Positions 33,325 through 34,588 of a stretch of 34,588 nt of DNA are shown piece after piece. Positions within the stretch are counted from its first letter, which is position 1. Each line of letters opens with the position of its first letter. The translations under genes and the position numbers were made by a program. Source of the DNA: SAR202 cluster bacterium bin22 (GTDB lineage: Bacteria; Chloroflexota; Dehalococcoidia; Lucifugimonadales; UBA3495); NCBI GenBank assembly GCA_002238505.1, contig MPMM01000008.1:1-34588 (forward strand), read 5' to 3'. Below the pieces are notes generated by a model. That model worked only from the letters and a program-made list of their open reading frames with translations, was not told where the DNA came from and searched no databases.

Positions 33325-33383
33325 GAATCTTCAAGATCTGTCATGGTCAACATACGGTAGAGATATCTCCCCAATGGGGGTGA

Positions 33384-33995
33384 CTAAGAAGCACCACCAC
33401 CAGACGCGCCTGATATCAGGGCCAGCGCCTTCTTCACCGTGGCCGGTGAGCAGCCCAGCACCCGGGCAATCTGTCTCAGCCCCGCTCCCTCCGCATCCAT
33501 CCGCCGGCACTGCTCCAACTGTTCGGCACTCAACGCCGGTGGCCGGCCCACCCGCCTCCCCTCAGCCTTCGCCCGCTCCAGACCCAGCTTGATCCGCTCG
33601 CTGGCCGAGTCCACCTGGTAGGCCCCCTGGGCCAGCATGGACCGCCGGAAGAACTTCGCCGCCGCGCTGCCCTCCCTGGTGTCTATGTTCTCCCTTACAG
33701 CCACAATGCCGATTTCCTGTCGAGTCAGGTCCGCCTGAATCTTCACCCCTTCCTCGAAATTCCGGCTGAACCGGTCCAGGAAGGCCACCGCCACCGTGTC
33801 TCCAGGCTGCAGCACTTCCACCAGCGCCTGCCAGCCCGGGCGCTGCAGGGAGCGGCCGCTGGCCACGTCGGTGAAAACCAGGTGGTCCCGAATCCCGTGC
33901 TCCGCCAGGATGCGCAGCTGGGTCTCCAGGTTTTTGGAGTCGTCGTCAGCCTTGCTGACCCGGGCGTAGCCGTAGATCACCGGAAGTGTGTTCAT
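33384..33995 (-). CDS. serine recombinase (resolvase/invertase type)
   Basis: A 203-residue protein with the resolvase N-terminal fold. YGYARVSKADDD carries the catalytic Ser (about residue 14) and its partner Arg (about 12). VAVAFLDRFSRNFEEG holds the conserved Arg pair, followed by the helical E region (about 115-140). A GRPPALSAEQLEQ linker leads to a helix-turn-helix (GLRQIARVLGCSPATVKKAL). The length is typical of the small resolvase/invertase class. AGGAG seven bases before the ATG supports the start. Upstream (34040-34145) lie TTCAA/TTGAA inverted and direct repeats that could be its recombination or control site. It appears intact, unlike the tyrosine recombinases here, so it may be the only working recombinase in the window. 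Confidence 0.85.
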   Translation of the reverse strand: MNTLPVIYGYARVSKADDDSKNLETQLRILAEHGIRDHLVFTDVASGRSLQRPGWQALVEVLQPGDTVAVAFLDRFSRNFEEGVKIQADLTRQEIGIVAVRENIDTREGSAAAKFFRRSMLAQGAYQVDSASERIKLGLERAKAEGRRVGRPPALSAEQLEQCRRMDAEGAGLRQIARVLGCSPATVKKALALISGASGGGAS

Positions 33996-34039
33996 TCAAG
34001 ATCTCCTGTAGGGGAAAGGGACAGAGTGGAGCTTCGCTA

Positions 34040-34145
34040 GGTGTTCAGAAAACGGGCGTTTTTGAACACCCTCTCCGGGACTGTATCATCAGCTTTGCGC
34101 AGGTGTTCAATAAACCTGTTCAATAATAGAAAGCGTTCAACAATA
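34040..34145. promoter_or_regulatory. inverted and direct repeats upstream of serine recombinase
   Basis: A 13-base stem with one bulge, GGTGTTCAGAAAAC/GTTTTTGAACACC (34040-34070), is followed by AGGTGTTCAATAAACCTG and two more GTTCAA copies (TGTTCAATA at 34117 and CGTTCAACAATA at 34134). The spacing and mixed orientation fit a res-type site or a cluster of repressor sites for the recombinase gene. Confidence 0.5.
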
Positions 34146-34588
34146 GCGTCAAGGGCTTGCTGGACAACTTCGGATTCTCCCTAAGCTTGTGAGAAATAGA
34201 GGCACCACAGCTGATGTTGAAAGTGTCCAGGCCCTGGTGTCCACCCGCGGGTTGAAGTCTTCCATGGGGCCAAGGCACTCCATAGAGCAACTGTCCGAGG
34301 CCCCGGGAAGGTACCGTCCCGCCCGGGCAGTTGGTGGCCACAAGAGGGAACCTACTGACATTTTCGGAGGGGCGGGGACTACGCTTCACCCCCTGCGAGG
34401 ACCTGCCGGCGGATTTGTCGGTGAGCCCCGGAGGAACCAAATGGTCAGCCACTCCCGCCTTATGCGCGTACCGCACGTGGGGAATACGGATACCCCGCCC
34501 CTTAACATTTCCGAATAAAAAGTGGAATTCCGGTCGAAGGAAGAGAAGACAATAAGGCTATGCCGAGATATCAATGAAGGCGGAATCT
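34146..34588. other. end of window, no gene supported
   Basis: About 440 bases. Open frames exist on both strands, but they overlap, lack good ribosome-binding sites and show no recognisable motif. The composition at the right edge (34510-34588) becomes AT-richer, so a gene or promoter may begin beyond the window. Confidence 0.4.

Noticed and set aside
34120-34476. Minus-strand frame upstream of the serine recombinase
   Set aside because: No ribosome-binding site, overlapping frames on the other strand, no recognisable motif, and it would run into the repeat region.

Overview
The window is GC-rich bacterial DNA with unusually many surface-protein, mobile-element and defence-type genes and no core metabolic, rRNA or tRNA genes. 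Several traits together suggest a Chloroflexota genome, perhaps a Dehalococcoidia/SAR202-like marine or host-associated lineage: very large secreted proteins built of fibronectin type III, leucine-rich and RTX repeats, a replication-relaxation-type protein, and integrases of one characteristic type. That placement is an inference from gene content and was not tested by a search.

Layout. (1) 1-3.2 kb: an HTH/TPR protein, a decayed tyrosine-recombinase tail and a small Cys-rich protein. (2) 3.3-5.0 kb, minus strand and visibly lower in GC: a ThsB-like TIR protein translationally coupled to a small RipA-like membrane protein. A terminator follows, then a 31-residue hydrophobic peptide whose Shine-Dalgarno sits in a hairpin, and a five-helix membrane protein. 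This looks like a compact defence-type cassette. (3) 5.0-6.6 kb, minus strand: a degraded mobile module with a tyrosine recombinase broken by one amber codon and tiny CxxC proteins. (4) 7.3-10.9 kb: a replication-relaxation-like protein and a lipoprotein with three FxLYD-like domains. (5) 10.9-13.5 kb: a duplicated hairpin/leader joined to broken response-regulator starts, long poly-C tracts, and a coiled-coil/S26-peptidase-like gene split by an in-frame amber codon. (6) 13.6-24.9 kb: two giant exported proteins (1297 and 1552 residues). The second lies between two direct repeats of about 630 bp, each carrying a near-identical 100-residue protein gene. (7) 25-28.4 kb: a recombinase with several lesions plus small cargo genes (zinc ribbon, DUF4238-like protein, restriction-enzyme remnant). 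(8) 28.5-34 kb: a large P-loop GTPase with an integrase-arm-like N-terminus, an IS5-type transposase remnant, an AAA ATPase/TOPRIM (DUF4276-like) pair with overlapping stop and start, and a serine recombinase preceded by inverted repeats.

How the genes may work together. At least three clusters resemble antiphage modules: the TIR/membrane pair, the ATPase/TOPRIM pair and the GTPase. They sit among recombinase remnants, as expected of a defence or accessory island. The secreted proteins in the middle probably serve adhesion or matrix formation. Four otherwise readable frames are cut by single amber codons (one GAG-like and one CAG-like position among the recombinases are clear). TAG is also the ordinary terminator of several intact genes here, so these are best read as decay rather than recoding.
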